From Suillus spraguei (taxonomy: Eukaryota > Basidiomycota > Agaricomycetes > Boletales > Suillaceae): DNA of 64,000 nucleotides. This document shows, in pieces, positions 11,160 through 22,245 of this stretch. Position numbers and translations under genes: made by a program. The stretch lies in the NCBI GenBank assembly GCA_016800925.1, contig JABCPU010000285.1, forward strand, positions 1-64,000, read 5' to 3'. Below the pieces are notes generated by a model. The model did no database searches. It was not told the origin of the DNA and worked only from the letters and a program-made list of their open reading frames with translations. The number at the start of each line of letters is the position of its first letter. Within the stretch, counting starts at the first letter, position 1.

Positions 11160-11533
11160 ATCCGACGTAGGATCACTGGTTCTTGCATCTGAATGTGTAA
11201 TTCTAGTGGCTCCCATTTCAACTTTGTAGAAGACATGGAAACACGCACGTTCTGACGAGGCAATGAGAAAAGTTTGGTTTAGCTATTCACCTGGGAAGAC
11301 AACATCACATACCGTGTGAGGGTGAAACGTGACTTGGTTGGTCGCAGAGAAACTCATTCTGGCGTTAAAGAAAAAGTGAACATTTCAACAGACAACATAA
11401 GTTACACACCGTATGAGAATGGGCCGTCGCCAAAGCACCACTAGCATTGAAATCACACACTTCCTCGTTGTTGGACAGCGAGAGACTGTGACAAGCAGCC
11501 AATATCAGGCAAGCGAGCCTAAAGACAAGAACA
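11160..11533 (-). other. Possible minus-strand exon remnant, unrecognised
   Basis: A minus-strand frame with a hydrophobic stretch (LACLILAACHSL) can be joined through two plausible short GT-AG introns (ending near 11372 and 11261) to a stop near 11158. No family was recognised and no start is convincing. It may be a lost gene or chance. Confidence 0.25.
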
Positions 11534-11544
11534 CGGGAGATGAA

Positions 11545-11855
11545 ATCGCTAGCTAGACGATACTCGGACTTCAACGTCACCTTACGATGGTCTTCAGGAC
11601 ATGAAAAAATTCACGGAGATGAGACGGCTGACAAGGAGGCAAAATTGGCAGCCATGAGAACGAACAATAACGAACGACAGAACCTACCCCGATATCTCAG
11701 ACACGGCACACTCCCACTCAGCATCTCCGCTCTGGGGCAAGCACACTGCCAAGAGACCCACTCCAGATGGAAGAGACTGTGGGCCAAGTCCCCGAGATAT
11801 GAACGTTTCCAAGGACTAGACCCAAACATCATAAACCGATCCTTCACATACTCCG
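11545..11855 (+). mobile_element. LINE (non-LTR) retrotransposon fragment: RNase H end
   Basis: The plus-strand frame contains the end of an RNase H domain (VTLRWSSGHEKIHGDETADKEA), then the region that usually follows it in fungal LINE polyproteins (LPRYLRHGTLPLSISALGQ, RWKRLWAKSPRYERF). No reverse transcriptase is nearby. The fragment interrupts a 70-bp tandem repeat: unit-like sequence AAAGACAAGAACACGG precedes it at 11520 and GAGAGCGGGACGC follows it. Confidence 0.75.
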
Positions 11856-11856
11856 A

Positions 11857-12130
11857 GAGCGGGACGCAACAAGAGCGCTATCAGGATTGGGTATTAAGCG
11901 AGCCAAAAGATGAGAACACGCACTGGTTGGGAGTGGGATGTGACCAGCGCATCATCAGGGTGAGTAAGTGAGTCAACAGACGAGAAATGCACTGCCTGAG
12001 AGCGGGACACAGCCAAAGCATAATCAGGGTTGGGTAAGCAAGCTAACAGACGAGAAACGCACTGCCTGAGAGCGGGACGCGGTCAGAGCATTGTCAGCGT
12101 CGAGTAAGCGAGCCAAAAGACAAGAACAGC
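11857..12130 (+). repeat. 70-bp tandem repeat, about four copies
   Basis: Units begin at 11896, 11966, 12036 and 12106, each exactly 70 bp apart, with AAG(C/T)(G/A)AG(C/T)C at the start and GAGAGCGGGAC in the middle. A partial unit (11857-11895) precedes them. Copies are diverged. No coding role is visible. Confidence 0.9.
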
Positions 12131-12500
12131 TTACTACAGGGCCTGGCTTCGTCGCTCCGAAAGTCGAATGCGAAGGCAACTCTAGGTTGATGGCGAAGCT
12201 GCTGTCGTCTGATGTGTGTTTGAGTGGAAGATGGACTTAGCAAAATATTTAAACAAAGTGTGTTCAGACGGTCGAGAACACCATATACACGGGCTGATTT
12301 GTGTTGGGACAGTATATATTTCACGAGCAAATGAAGATCTGGAAAAGTCATCAGGAAATTTTTCGAAAATGTTCTGTTTGCAACTATGAGCTCTTACACG
12401 TCTGATTTACGTAGCTAGATACGTTTTGCCTCTGATTATTCTTCCTGTCTCCCTTGGATCATCTCTGTTGACTAAAATCCCTGTGGTACACTGAAGTTAA
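12131..12500. other. No recognisable feature
   Basis: No sustained open frame or repeat was recognised. Confidence 0.5.
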
Positions 12501-12610
12501 CCACTTTTGCGAAGGCCAGGTGGTCGATCCGACGATCTCTCCAGAGACCATCAGCCTGTTGAACTCCAAAACTCTTCCCCGTCGGACATTGTCTTCGTAC
12601 CTCGTTTCAG
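12501..12610 (-). pseudogene. Remnant of the 3' end of a membrane-protein paralogue
   Basis: About 80 bp (12520-12600) align with the last coding exon of the membrane-protein gene at 15346-17661 (compare 15330-15405): CATTGTCTTCG and the segments around GTTGAACTCC are shared in order. The rest of the paralogue is absent or unrecognisable, so this is a gene relic. Confidence 0.55.
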
Positions 12611-13353
12611 ACTGCAGACTGCATCTGCCTTGCATCACATTTTGTGTCACAGCAGTTGCCCTCAAGACCAGGAGATATATGAATTCAAGGCCAATGGGCT
12701 TTACGACCTGCTGATCACCATGAAGGACAAGCTGATTGAGTTTTCACCACTGCGACCCACTATGCAGACATTCTTGCTCATTTGTCTATGGAATCATTGT
12801 CTCTTCAAGCTTCCTGACTATGTGGAGCCTTCTGGCCTGGCAAAGCTACCTCACGTTGCTGACAACGCCCAGAGCGAGGGACGTTATTGGTCTGTGCCCG
12901 GGTCTCCATTACAGGATTCGCCTGGCAGGAAGGAAGCACAGGAGTCGGTTGATTCGGAACTGAGCGATCCACCACTCGATGTTTTAGCATGTTAGCGCAG
13001 CGGCGAATACAAGAGAATTGAGTTAGATCATGATATTATTGCACAAGTTAAAAACCTCTCTCCTATTCCGAACATGGTCAGGACGCTAGAGATATTGTAG
13101 TGGTATGCATTTTTGGTGTTATTTATATCAATAATTTAAGAACGTGAATCTGATGCACATATGAGACGATCAATACACAGAATATCCTTAAAGGTGATCA
13201 CTCAAAATGAGTGGTTGCCTTGAGCATAAATATCGAGCTAACCAAAGATGAACTACTGACACAAATCCATATGCCCTAAACTTTTGTCTAAACGTTGAAG
13301 ACAATTATATGTCGGTATATTATCGAAGTGATCAGCCTAAGAATCGATCGAAC
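12611..13353. other. Intergenic, one unassigned plus-strand frame
   Basis: A plus-strand frame of 162 codons (12507-12995) crosses the relic. Its middle (YEFKANGLYDLLITMKDKL) looks protein-like, but no family was recognised and the upstream part overlaps reverse-strand homology. The remaining bases to 13353 are AT-rich spacer. Confidence 0.3.
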
Positions 13354-14613
13354 CTAAAGATCCTTGACTTGTTCCTCGAGCCAGTTCCACAGCTCTGAAG
13401 CCTGCTGTGGATCCTGCCCTTCTGGATGTGTGTTCCCAATGCGCGCCCACGGTACAAGATACTGTCCAGGATATAAGTTGGAGCTCGGTCAACAGAGAAG
13501 GTAAGCAAACCTTGCCGTTAAGATACGCTCCTTCTGCAGTGGTTCCAGCGTATAACTGTGTCAGCGCACCAAATGATACATCATGGGAAATCATGTTCTA
13601 CAAATATCGAACGATTAGCTTCTGAAAGGTTGAATGATTTGATAACATACGGCCATCATTATAAAAAGAGAGCTATTATGACGAGCAAGCTCCGTCTTGA
13701 TAGTACCAGGGTTGAGTGCTGTCGATACTATACCCTGCTTGCCATATCGTCTAGCTACCTCAGCTGCAAATAGGATATTGCCCTTTTCACATTGAAGTTC
13801 AGGAAAGGAACTGATATTATCAAGACAAGACTTACCATTTTGCTTTGGACGTAGAGAATCCCAGCGCTCTTCTGTCTCCTGGCGGGAGAGTCCTTGAACG
13901 TGTTGTAGTCTAGATTACCGAACCAGTGGGCGATAGAAGACGTGTTCACAATGCGCGCAATTCCGTCAGGTGACCGCGCAGCACCCGCTAGGAGCGCAGG
14001 CATAACAATCTTCGTGAAGTAGAAGTGACCAAGGACATTTGTGCCAAATTGCAGGTCATAACCGTCGTCCGTCAACATCTCAACAGGAGGAGTCATTACC
14101 CCACTGAGCAACATGTGAGCAGACGATGACATGACAAGTTAGGCAACACTCGCGCGTTGTTGAATAGAACGTCGAGTACAGGTTCCCTCCTGAAGGAAAG
14201 TGTCAGCTGTCTTGTTGCTCAACAGATATGATGCAAGCGTACCGCACAAACTCTTCTCCAGAAGCCTTGATAGACCTCAAGTTTGCCAAGTTGAGTTGCA
14301 AGAAATGCGCTTCTTTTCCGGTGCTCTCCTGTAGGTCTCGAATAGTGTCTTCGCCCTTGGTTTTGTCACGACAAGCAATGTAAACCTTGGCGTTCTTTGT
14401 GAGGAGGACCTAACAATGAAAGCGTCAGGAGTCAGGACGACTCGGAGGCAAGTACGTCGATGGGAGACAAACTCTGGCGGTCTCTTTGCCTATCCCTGAA
14501 TTAGCACCGGTGACGAGAACAACCTTCCCGGACATGTCTGGGATGTCAGACGCATGGAACTGCGTCGACGGAGGAAAAATATCGCGAATGTATACTGACC
14601 AGACGTGACCCAT
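13354..14613 (-). CDS. Short-chain dehydrogenase/reductase (SDR), NAD(P)-dependent
   Basis: Seven exons (14473-14613, 14243-14409, 14154-14189, 13836-14103, 13651-13782, 13511-13597, 13354-13461) give 939 bases, 312 residues. The Rossmann motif VTGANSGIGKETA, NNAGV (formed across an intron), NTSSIAHW and the catalytic YVQSK are all present; after them come GIVSTALNPGTIKTEL and FGALTQLYAGTT. It is likely an oxidoreductase acting on alcohol, aldehyde or retinol-like substrates; the substrate is unknown. The start was set at MGHVWSV because relatives begin just before this region; an upstream in-frame ATG at 14655 is possible. Intron 3 (14104-14153) uses a GC donor, GCGAGT; only this splice restores NNAGV and keeps the frame. 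Confidence 0.92.
14104..14153 (-). other. GC-AG intron of the SDR gene
   Basis: The 50-bp intron begins GCGAGT and ends CTCAG on the minus strand. Using the nearby GT instead would break the reading frame and the conserved NNAG motif. Confidence 0.8.
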
Positions 14614-15345
14614 GATGAATGAAGGATCTTTCCGCTGAAGTGACTCAAGTGCCACGTGGCTTTAGAATTAGGTGACTTTTGGGCTCGAAGAAAATTGGCA
14701 AACTTCAGGGCGAAGATGGAGACTGAAGTAAATGCCTTTTATGTGTTGTACAAGCTGGGACTGTTCGCGTACGTGGCGCCTAGTATGATCAGAGTTACGG
14801 ATGACGTGGTTTACATATGTGTACTTACCGAAGCAACCAATGAAAATCGTCAGTCGTTTATAGCTATCTTCATCAGGGCGCCTGTTTGGTATTGCTCCAA
14901 CAATAGGTAAAAGCGGCTTAGTGAATCTTCTAGATTCTGGCCTATCAATAAAGCCAAAGAACTCGATTGGCGGTTAGACTGCTTGATGGTCGCATCACGT
15001 CTTGTGCTTAGTATGGCCTTCGATAGTATTGATATATCATGCTATGTGCGCACTCGGCAACCCACTGCTGTTTCGCAGCTTCTGGTATATGTCGACGGTT
15101 TCCATGCATGTTGATGACGCGTCGGCAGTCGTTGTACTGGTACTCGTTCCAACAATAAACAAAAGCGGCTAAGTGAATTTTTTAGATTCTAGCCTATCGA
15201 TTTGAAGATATCTGTAACCAAACAACATGTAACTCGGCGGTGAACCTACCCTCATGAGCGCGTCACGTAGGACATCAATAAGCCACAGCTCGCCAGCCCT
15301 CTATTCTCGAACCTAAATCATATCTCATCAACATGGTAGTCGATC
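14614..15345. other. Intergenic spacer with a pair of direct repeats
   Basis: Diverged direct repeats at 14891-14952 and 15147-15206 share AAAAGCGGCT(T/A)AGTGAAT, TTAGATTCT and GCCTATC. No gene is supported. Confidence 0.6.
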
Positions 15346-17661
15346 TCACCAGGAGAGACGATTAGTTGAACTCCCCAACTTTTCCTCGTCGAACATTGTC
15401 TTCGCAAGGCAAACATCTATCATGCCTGCTCGTCGTAAATTGACCTCTGTTGGATGCTGCACGTCTTCCAGGACTTCATTGATAGAGGCTGAACGATGAC
15501 CCAACCACAAGAGTTGCAGTACACCCATGTCTGGGATAGCAGCCTGAATGTCGTGCGATGCATCGAACGCTCTTGTCATATGTAGCGCCAGTCCCAACAT
15601 GATCACCGATGCAGATGCTGCGAAAGCCAACTAGAACCATTTTCGATGAATAGTCATTGCACAGATACCATCATGAACTCACGGGAAGAAGGTTGATCTA
15701 CAACATGCTTCATCAGTCGATTAAAAACGGTATCTATGCAGTTCACTAACATTGAGGCGTAGAGCAATGAACTCCTCGTTGACATAGGCTGTCCCATTGC
15801 CAGGTTGGATTCCTCCATTGGACGTGCCCATTTGTCCCGCTAAGCACGTATCACGGAGCGAGTGAGAACAGGAAGCCGTCAAACACAATGTACCACTTAC
15901 CTAACCAGATGACTTGTGCAGCTGCTCTCGCAATCGCAAATTCTAGTTCATCCGGTCTCAAAGTGAAATTAGAAATCGGAAGAGCATTGGCGTATACGAA
16001 TTGTGTATATTCATCAGTGAGATTCAAGCCTACTAATGACATGATATACCTTAAAGAAGCCGTACGTGAGACATTTAAGCAGTGCAATCAAGGAAGTTTG
16101 AGCTTACTCGTCCGCGACAGAAAGTTCGGTGATTTGTGAAGGCGTACCACCAAATATAATCCCACTACTGCTGTCCGGGGTAGCTAAAGCACTGCCGACC
16201 TAGAATTGACAGTAAATCATGAAGCTTTTATAGCTCGTCAAAATGAGCGCTGTATGACCCACTTGTGCTTGCCAACTGGTATTTGACCATTCGAATTGAT
16301 TCATTTCCCATTGCGTAGATGGCGGCGATATAGATATAGAACTCAGTAGACTGTTGGTTTGCATGTCGACCACCCCATCTGCAGTGTTTGCTAACAGCGA
16401 GCACTGTATGAAATAGACGTTGATGATGTATGGAGTGACAATGCCGGGGACAGCTGCAGAACGTATTGTTATCGTAGCTGCATCACAAACAAGCAACCGT
16501 ACCCCAAGTCATGTTAACAGCGACCTCATTTTGAACTGAAGGCTCAAGCTCCAATGATGTGGAGACCATAAGATAGACACCATTAAGCTAGAGTCAAATC
16601 GATATTCAGCTTCTATTGGGCGTGAAGAACGCTTACCTCATTGACTTCATTGTAAGGATCTTCATATTCCATCCATGGAATTATATGCATCTGGTCTGGC
16701 CCTATAAACATTATCAGCGTGATAAACATCACCGTAATCACCACTGACAGAGAGTGCTCGCATTAAGCACGCGAGAGGAATTCGGCCCAAACGGAACAAT
16801 CGCGGTGCTGGTATTCGCAGAGTATGTCACATTTGGAATCAGCCCGCAACGCGAGGTTACCGTTGTTGCGTTCACGGTTGCATTTCCCGCTATAGCGTTT
16901 GTTTTGAGGGTGTCGTAGAGTGTGGTGTTGGATAATCCTGCAGATACCAGACCCGTCAAATGATTGACGACTGGTAGGGATGGGGTAATGAGTCCTAGGT
17001 TCGTGGAGAGCCGTACGATGAATCGTCTAGCCACCCTAATGTTGTTGGCACCGAGGTCGTCATAGAAGTATTGAATGTTTGAAATTGTAAGAGAGTGGAA
17101 GAGGTGACGTGCAGCACGGTTATGCTGGCAAGGTAGGCTGCCACAGCAGAAGTCGTCCACCAGGAGGCGGGAATGTCAGTTTGTCGCCAGACGCTACTGA
17201 GTGCAGAGCCAAGGCCCGCCCATGCGCCAGAGATGTCGTGAATAGCAGTCAGTTTGAGACGGCGTATAAGTGTTCTTGAAATTGCAAGCTGTTGAGTGAG
17301 GAAGAGTAGAACAGCCGCGTATATCTGGATCAAGTCGTATAATCGGTGTATTTTTAGGATGACGGTAGATACATACGGTATAAAACGCTTGCAGTGAAGC
17401 ACTCAGCACCACAGGCCAGAAATCATTGTTTGTCGGTGTGAAAGAGAAAGTCACATGGTGTTCCCAGTGACGGACATAGAATATGACAAGGACGATGTGA
17501 ATCATGACTAGCATAACATGCAGGATGTAACATGCGCGTGCGGAAAATAATCCATTGTGCGCGTTTTTTGAGGCCTTTTTCGAGTAGGCCTTCCAGTCTG
17601 CTGAGAGGGAGGATGTAGCTGTCGACCCGCAACAGCAAGTATTAATCGACACGATACACAA
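15346..17661 (-). CDS. Multi-pass membrane protein with large glycosylated loop, function unknown
   Basis: A many-exon minus-strand gene. From the N-terminus, a cytosolic segment (WKAYSKKASKNAHNG) leads into hydrophobic helices (HVMLVMIHIVLVIFYV, IYAAVLLFLTQQLAI, TSAVAAYLASITVLHV). An Asn/Thr/Ser-rich stretch with many N-glycosylation sites follows (SNTTLYD, GNATVNATT, PNVTYSANTS). The C-terminus has one more helix (FAASASVIMLGLAL) and a cytosolic tail ending at 15346. Large hypothetical membrane proteins with this plan are common in Agaricomycetes; no catalytic motif was seen. Internal exon borders between 15630 and 17400 were not fixed, and the start at 17661 is the first ATG of the N-terminal open frame. 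Its tail has a relic copy near 12.5 kb. Confidence 0.65.
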
Positions 17662-18490
17662 GTCCTTGACATATCAGTGATGCAGGTATGCAAAGGGACG
17701 GGTAATAAGGTGGACCTGGTCAACTACCTGGCCTCCAGTGGTCAAACCTTGATAGAAGGAAGTCGGTCATCCCTTGAATCTCCCTCTTTATAGTAGGTGA
17801 AAGCGGCATGCATTGGCAATTGTGCAATCAACGTTTCAAACAAAGCTCGAGTGGGACTCGGACCCGACCTACTTATTTCGTAAAGTCGTAGTCGCCTATC
17901 AAAATGCTCACGTATAATAAACCCGAAGACGCATTAATCCTAATGTGTATTGTTCTACTACAAGGTCACGTAGGCTAAATAATAATGGTATCACCGTACA
18001 TCAGGAAACCCACCGCCGAGCGAAGTGACTCGTAGCATCGCGTAGCACAGTGCTTCTTTTGAAACAACAGTAGCAGCGAATAGTAGCTGGAAGAACTAAG
18101 ACCTCCGTACTGGCTGGACTTTCAAACATGTTGATCACTGGAATTCGGTCAAGCGAATTTCAGGATTGCTACGAAGCATTATGTAGCTCAAAACATCTCA
18201 CTGATGTACTTGCCAGCTCTGAGTGATACTACCAGGTACCTACACTACCGACACCAAGTACTCCCAGTCGGCATATCTGAACTCGGAAATTTCGTATGCA
18301 ATCTGCTTTTGTCCCGCTTCCGATCGACAACTTCTCAGGTTCAACTTCTTTGATTGCCATTAATTTCACTAACAATAACATGTATGTGTAGATCAACCAG
18401 TACTTTGACAGCGACTCCAGCGCAGATCCCACAGCCACCCACAGCGTTAGGCTTGATAGGTGACAAGGACAGCAAGGCTATCTACTACGA
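17662..18490. other. Intergenic, no gene recognised
   Basis: Upstream region of the membrane-protein gene and spacer. Small frames on both strands lack recognisable content. Confidence 0.5.
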
Positions 18491-18559
18491 TCTACAGCGA
18501 AGTCGGATGGCTGTCCGCATGGTACTACCACACGGACAGACATCCGACTTCGCTGTAGA
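18491..18559. repeat. Near-perfect 69-bp hairpin
   Basis: A 19-bp perfect arm (18491-18509 against 18541-18559), one mismatch (G18510/A18540), then 7 more paired bases (18511-18517 against 18533-18539), around a 15-base loop. It stands about 300 bp upstream of the 6PGDH-like gene. It could be a recent inverted duplication, a foldback relic or a transcribed stem-loop. Confidence 0.9.
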
Positions 18560-18860
18560 GGACAGAGCAGTCAACACTATGATTGTGTCTGCAGCGCGAC
18601 GTACCTGTCTCTGCTTCCGTATTTCAGCTGAGTATGTTCCTGTACTCGACCTTGCGAAACCAACTTTGCGTCTAAATCGAGACAACACCACCAGAAACAA
18701 AAATAACCACACGTGCATAGTACGGACCTCCGCAGTGTAAATCACGGACCGATGAATATTAATGACAATGACATACGAACCATAAATAAGAACCTCACCA
18801 ACCAACCCCCATTCCAAAACGACCACCGAAAATTCCACCCCACGCACAATACTAATACCA
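18560..18860. other. Presumed upstream region of the 6PGDH-like gene
   Basis: No gene recognised. AC-rich sequence (18770-18860) lies directly before the ATG at 18861. Confidence 0.4.
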
Positions 18861-19879
18861 ATGCCAGCCATCGCCGTCGTCTCAGCAGGAGCAATGGGCT
18901 CTGCAATAGCCAAACGCCTCGTCCAAGCTGGCTGCACAGTCTACACTAACCTCGACGGCCGCTCCTCCTCAGCCCACCAACGCGCCCTCGACGCAGGGAT
19001 GATAAACGTCCCCCTCGAAACTCTCCTATCCAAGTCAAACTGGATATTAAGCATCGTGCCTCCAGGAGAAGCATTTGCCTTTGCACAAAAGATTTGCAGA
19101 GTACGCACGGTGTCCAATTCCGGTTCTGCGTTGAACACCCCGCGCGCTTTCGTCGATTGTAATGCTGTGAACCCCGAAACGGTAAAACGCATCGGGGGGC
19201 TGTTTAAGGAGACCCCTATGGGATTCATCGATGCGGGGATAGTAGGGACACCGCCGCGGGAAGGATGGGATCCCACTTTCTACGCCTGTTCGGAATCAGG
19301 GTCAGAAGACGTGTTGGAAGAGTTTGCCGCGCTGTCCCAATACGGACTCAAGGTATCATTGTTGAAAGGCGCCGGAGCTGGAATAGGCGATGCGAGTTCC
19401 TTGAAGCTTTGCGAGTCTGTGAGTGATTCGTTCTTGTAACATGGGAGAGCGAGGTTGAAAGCTGGTGGTGGTGACAGATGATGAAGAAAGGCTCCATAGG
19501 CCTCTTCATGACGATGATGCTGAGTGAGTCTTACTCTCTACTCGAATCCATGTCTCATAGTCAAACAATCACCCTAGCTGCCCATCGCTCCTCACCAGCA
19601 ACAGCCGACGCCCTAATGAAAGAACTCAGCATCTCCCAACCAGCCCTGATGGGTAGACTCATCCAAACAGTGCCAGAAGGAATCCCGAAAGCCTACCGAT
19701 TCGTAGCTGAGATGGAAGGGCTCGCAGAATTCGTGGGAGGGGGAGAAGCAGATGTCTTCAAGGGATTCGCGAGGGTGTTTGAGAGAGTAGCGGGGTCGCT
19801 TGAAGGTGATGGGGCAGATATCGAGACGTTGAGGAGCGGCGTGGAGAAGGCTTTGGAGTTGCAGAAGACATCGAAGTAG
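18861..19879 (+). CDS. 6-phosphogluconate dehydrogenase-like NAD(P)-binding protein
   Basis: Three exons (18861-19418, 19478-19523, 19578-19879) total 906 bases, 301 residues. The N-terminal Rossmann motif SAGAMGSAIAKRL binds the dinucleotide; LSIVPPGEA, VDCNAVNPETV and FIDAGIVGTPP are landmarks of the 6PGDH/beta-hydroxyacid dehydrogenase superfamily. In the C-terminal helical part the likely catalytic lysine is in DASSLKLC, followed by KGSIGLF and a DUF1932-like helical region (SSPATADALMKEL). It probably oxidises or reduces a small hydroxy acid; the substrate is unknown. Both introns are GT-AG. Its last exon is duplicated as a relic at 35.1-35.5 kb. Confidence 0.9.
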
Positions 19880-20602
19880 GCATTGGGTCCAACTCCGGCT
19901 CGGTCGATGGTCGATGAGCTTCATCGGGTGGCGTGCAACGTTTTCACTAGAAGCACTCGTCGACCAATCAAAGATTCTGCTCTACATGCGTTCTCAAGTT
20001 TGTGGGCGAGGTTCTCCTTGTCCTAACAATTAGATCTCCCACAAACTTGTAGACACTAACGTAAGATGTAGATCGGTTCAAGATGCGGGGTTGATAGAAT
20101 TTTGCATCGGAGCCACAATAATGATTACTAAGCTGTCTCCGCGCATTCAGTGGTCACTTCATTTGCATTTTGGTATTTCAGTGGACATCGCCGTTGACAA
20201 GTACATACTGTGACGGTGCAGCACCGCACGTTCTGAAGGTTTTTCTTTGTAGATCCCTGAAATCCCTCCGAGCACAGGCTGCTTCTTTTGGACTTCGCCC
20301 AGACCTGCGGCCGGGCCTTGCACCAGTCTGACCTTACCACAAAAACGAATTAAAACTAAACAACCTCGTTTATCTAGTATGATCTCCGAGTCAGTGTTCT
20401 TCGTCTCATCTTACTTATCTCCCCAGATACTAATACTCGCTTACAACTGATAATCTAAACCTCTCTAGGCTTCTTGTAAAACGCCCTCAGTGTCATACCT
20501 ATCTTAGATTTTCCTGACGAACTTATTACATCTTTTCTCTCTCATTCTGTCAGACTACGTGTGAATGTAAAGATAGATTGTCCAACAGTAATATGTAGTT
20601 AT
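19880..20602. other. 3' flank of the 6PGDH-like gene and spacer
   Basis: Positions 19880-20145 are part of the segment copied near 35.3-35.5 kb (shared CCACAAACTTGTAGACAC and ATTACTAAGCTGTCTC). The rest shows no gene. Confidence 0.6.
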
Positions 20603-21720
20603 TCAAGCAGCCTCTGATACCTCGACTTTCTTCTCGGAGATCGCGACCCCCCAAATATTCCGCACTGCAGCCCAATACCTCTCTGGCTCCGCCCGCATGT
20701 GTGCCACATGTTCGCTCTCTTCAAATAGTTCGCAACGTACATCCATTCCGCGCTCCTTTGCAGTCTCAACATGTTGCGTGACATCTTGCCACGGAACCAA
20801 TCTATCCTTGCGCGAGAAAAGATAGAGGCGGGATGTGTGAAGATCCATCCATGGTAGGACGCTGGGATTCCACATTTCGACCCGGATGTTTTCTATCACC
20901 GTCGTCATTCGCTTACCCAATACCAGAGCGATGAAGTAGATCGTTGTGAGTACAACGATCTTGAGAATTGGGTTCCGGATAGCGGCGCTGAAAGCGTGTT
21001 TAATGGATTGTAGGTCACCAATTCCTGGACAAGAATCAAGGATCAACGTGCTCGTAATGGATCGCTCAATTAATGTGGAGCCGTATTTTTTCTGCAACAT
21101 GTGTCCGAGAAGTGTCATTTGCATGGAGCCTCCTGGCGGTGCATACAATGATTAGCTTTCTTCCGTATTCGACGCTCAACCTGGGTGGACATACCATTGG
21201 AAAACACGTGAGTGAGTATGCGAGGAGGCGGTTGGGCAGAAGAAGATGAGAAGCAGTTCAGTGCTTCTAAGGCGTTGATTACGGGCATGAGGCGCTTTTG
21301 CTTTTAATTGTGAGGTGACATAAACAACAGTGAGGAATTGAGAGGTGCTCACTCTAGCACCGGTTGTAGTCCAGAACACTTCGGGATTGCACCGAACAAC
21401 GATTTGAGAGGCGTTCGGATATAATTTGGTATATACATGGGTATAATTCTGCAAATGCCTAAGATGCGCTCCCACTGTAGACGCAACGCGTTAAACAAGG
21501 ACTTGAGCAAGAACGAGAAGAGTAATTGACATACTCCATCCAAATATCAAAATGACGCTAGAGTCGGAATGCTCATGTCAGTTATTATGCTATCACGGAT
21601 ATTAACTCACTTTGGCAGTGTAGTATCCTGGCATTGCTCGCGGGTACTCCGAAGATATATTCCAGTGCCAATTGCACTAAACCCTTCCAGAGAGTGAGCT
21701 CCTGCGGGTTTCCGCGACAT
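20603..21720 (-). CDS. DUF829/TMEM53-like alpha/beta-hydrolase-fold protein
   Basis: Five exons (21611-21720, 21535-21557, 21353-21474, 21195-21300, 20603-21132) with GT-AG introns of 52-62 bp total 891 bases, 296 residues, normal for the family. Landmarks are SAIGTGIYLRS, VILIFGWMGAHLRHL (formed across a 23-bp exon and two introns), YTHVYTKLYP, ILTHVFSNGG, and near the C-terminus SRKDRLVPW (acid position) and ESEHVAHM (histidine position). DUF829 proteins, including animal TMEM53, are membrane-associated with an alpha/beta-hydrolase fold; enzymatic activity is unproven. A hydrophobic helix (KIVVLTTIYFIALVLG) fits membrane association. The start was chosen because the frame from 21720 continues directly into conserved sequence. 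Confidence 0.9.
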
Positions 21721-22245
21721 AACGGTAGAGGCGCGTTATGACCCACTAAGTAAGCCTTATAAGCTGGCTGGACGATCACGTATCTCGCCCCGGCTTCAAA
21801 TCGGTTGCGTAAAATTACCAGTAATAAATGTAGTACTAAATCTGCAAAACCACTCTAATGAACGCTTAACTTACGCGTGTTACGGACACTTACAAACGCT
21901 TACGACTTCAGTAGCGCACCCATGCAATTGGTGGAGATACTCTTTCACTGTTATTATTTTATTTCGCTATTCTAAACATATGAGAGATGAAGAATCGAAC
22001 ATTTTGGTCAGCATCATGTAAGCTCTCGCATCCCGCTGAAGATAGAACAGCTTGAAAAGTGTGATTGTAAGAGACCGAGTCGACCAATAACGACTAAAAA
22101 GGCAGGAGAGCCGACACTGACTAAATATAGTTCCCAGATCGGCGCCTCAAAGGCTCGTTTCTGAATTTTTCATTTGTAGTATGTAGATCCGCAAATCCAT
22201 AGAAATGAACGCTTAAGGCACACTCTGTACATTAAGCATATACTA
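21721..22245. other. Intergenic, holding one copy of a dispersed repeat
   Basis: Contains the repeat at 21855-21996 and nothing else recognised. Confidence 0.6.
21855..21996 (+). repeat. Dispersed repeat, copy 1 (of 31617-31757)
   Basis: Shares GAACGCTTAACTTACGCGT, TTACGGACACTTAC, CGCTTACGACTTCAGTAG and CACTGTTATTATTTTATTTCG with 31617-31757 in the same orientation. It encodes no protein and is probably part of an uncharacterised non-autonomous element. A short piece (GAACGCTTAA) recurs at 22207. Confidence 0.85.
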
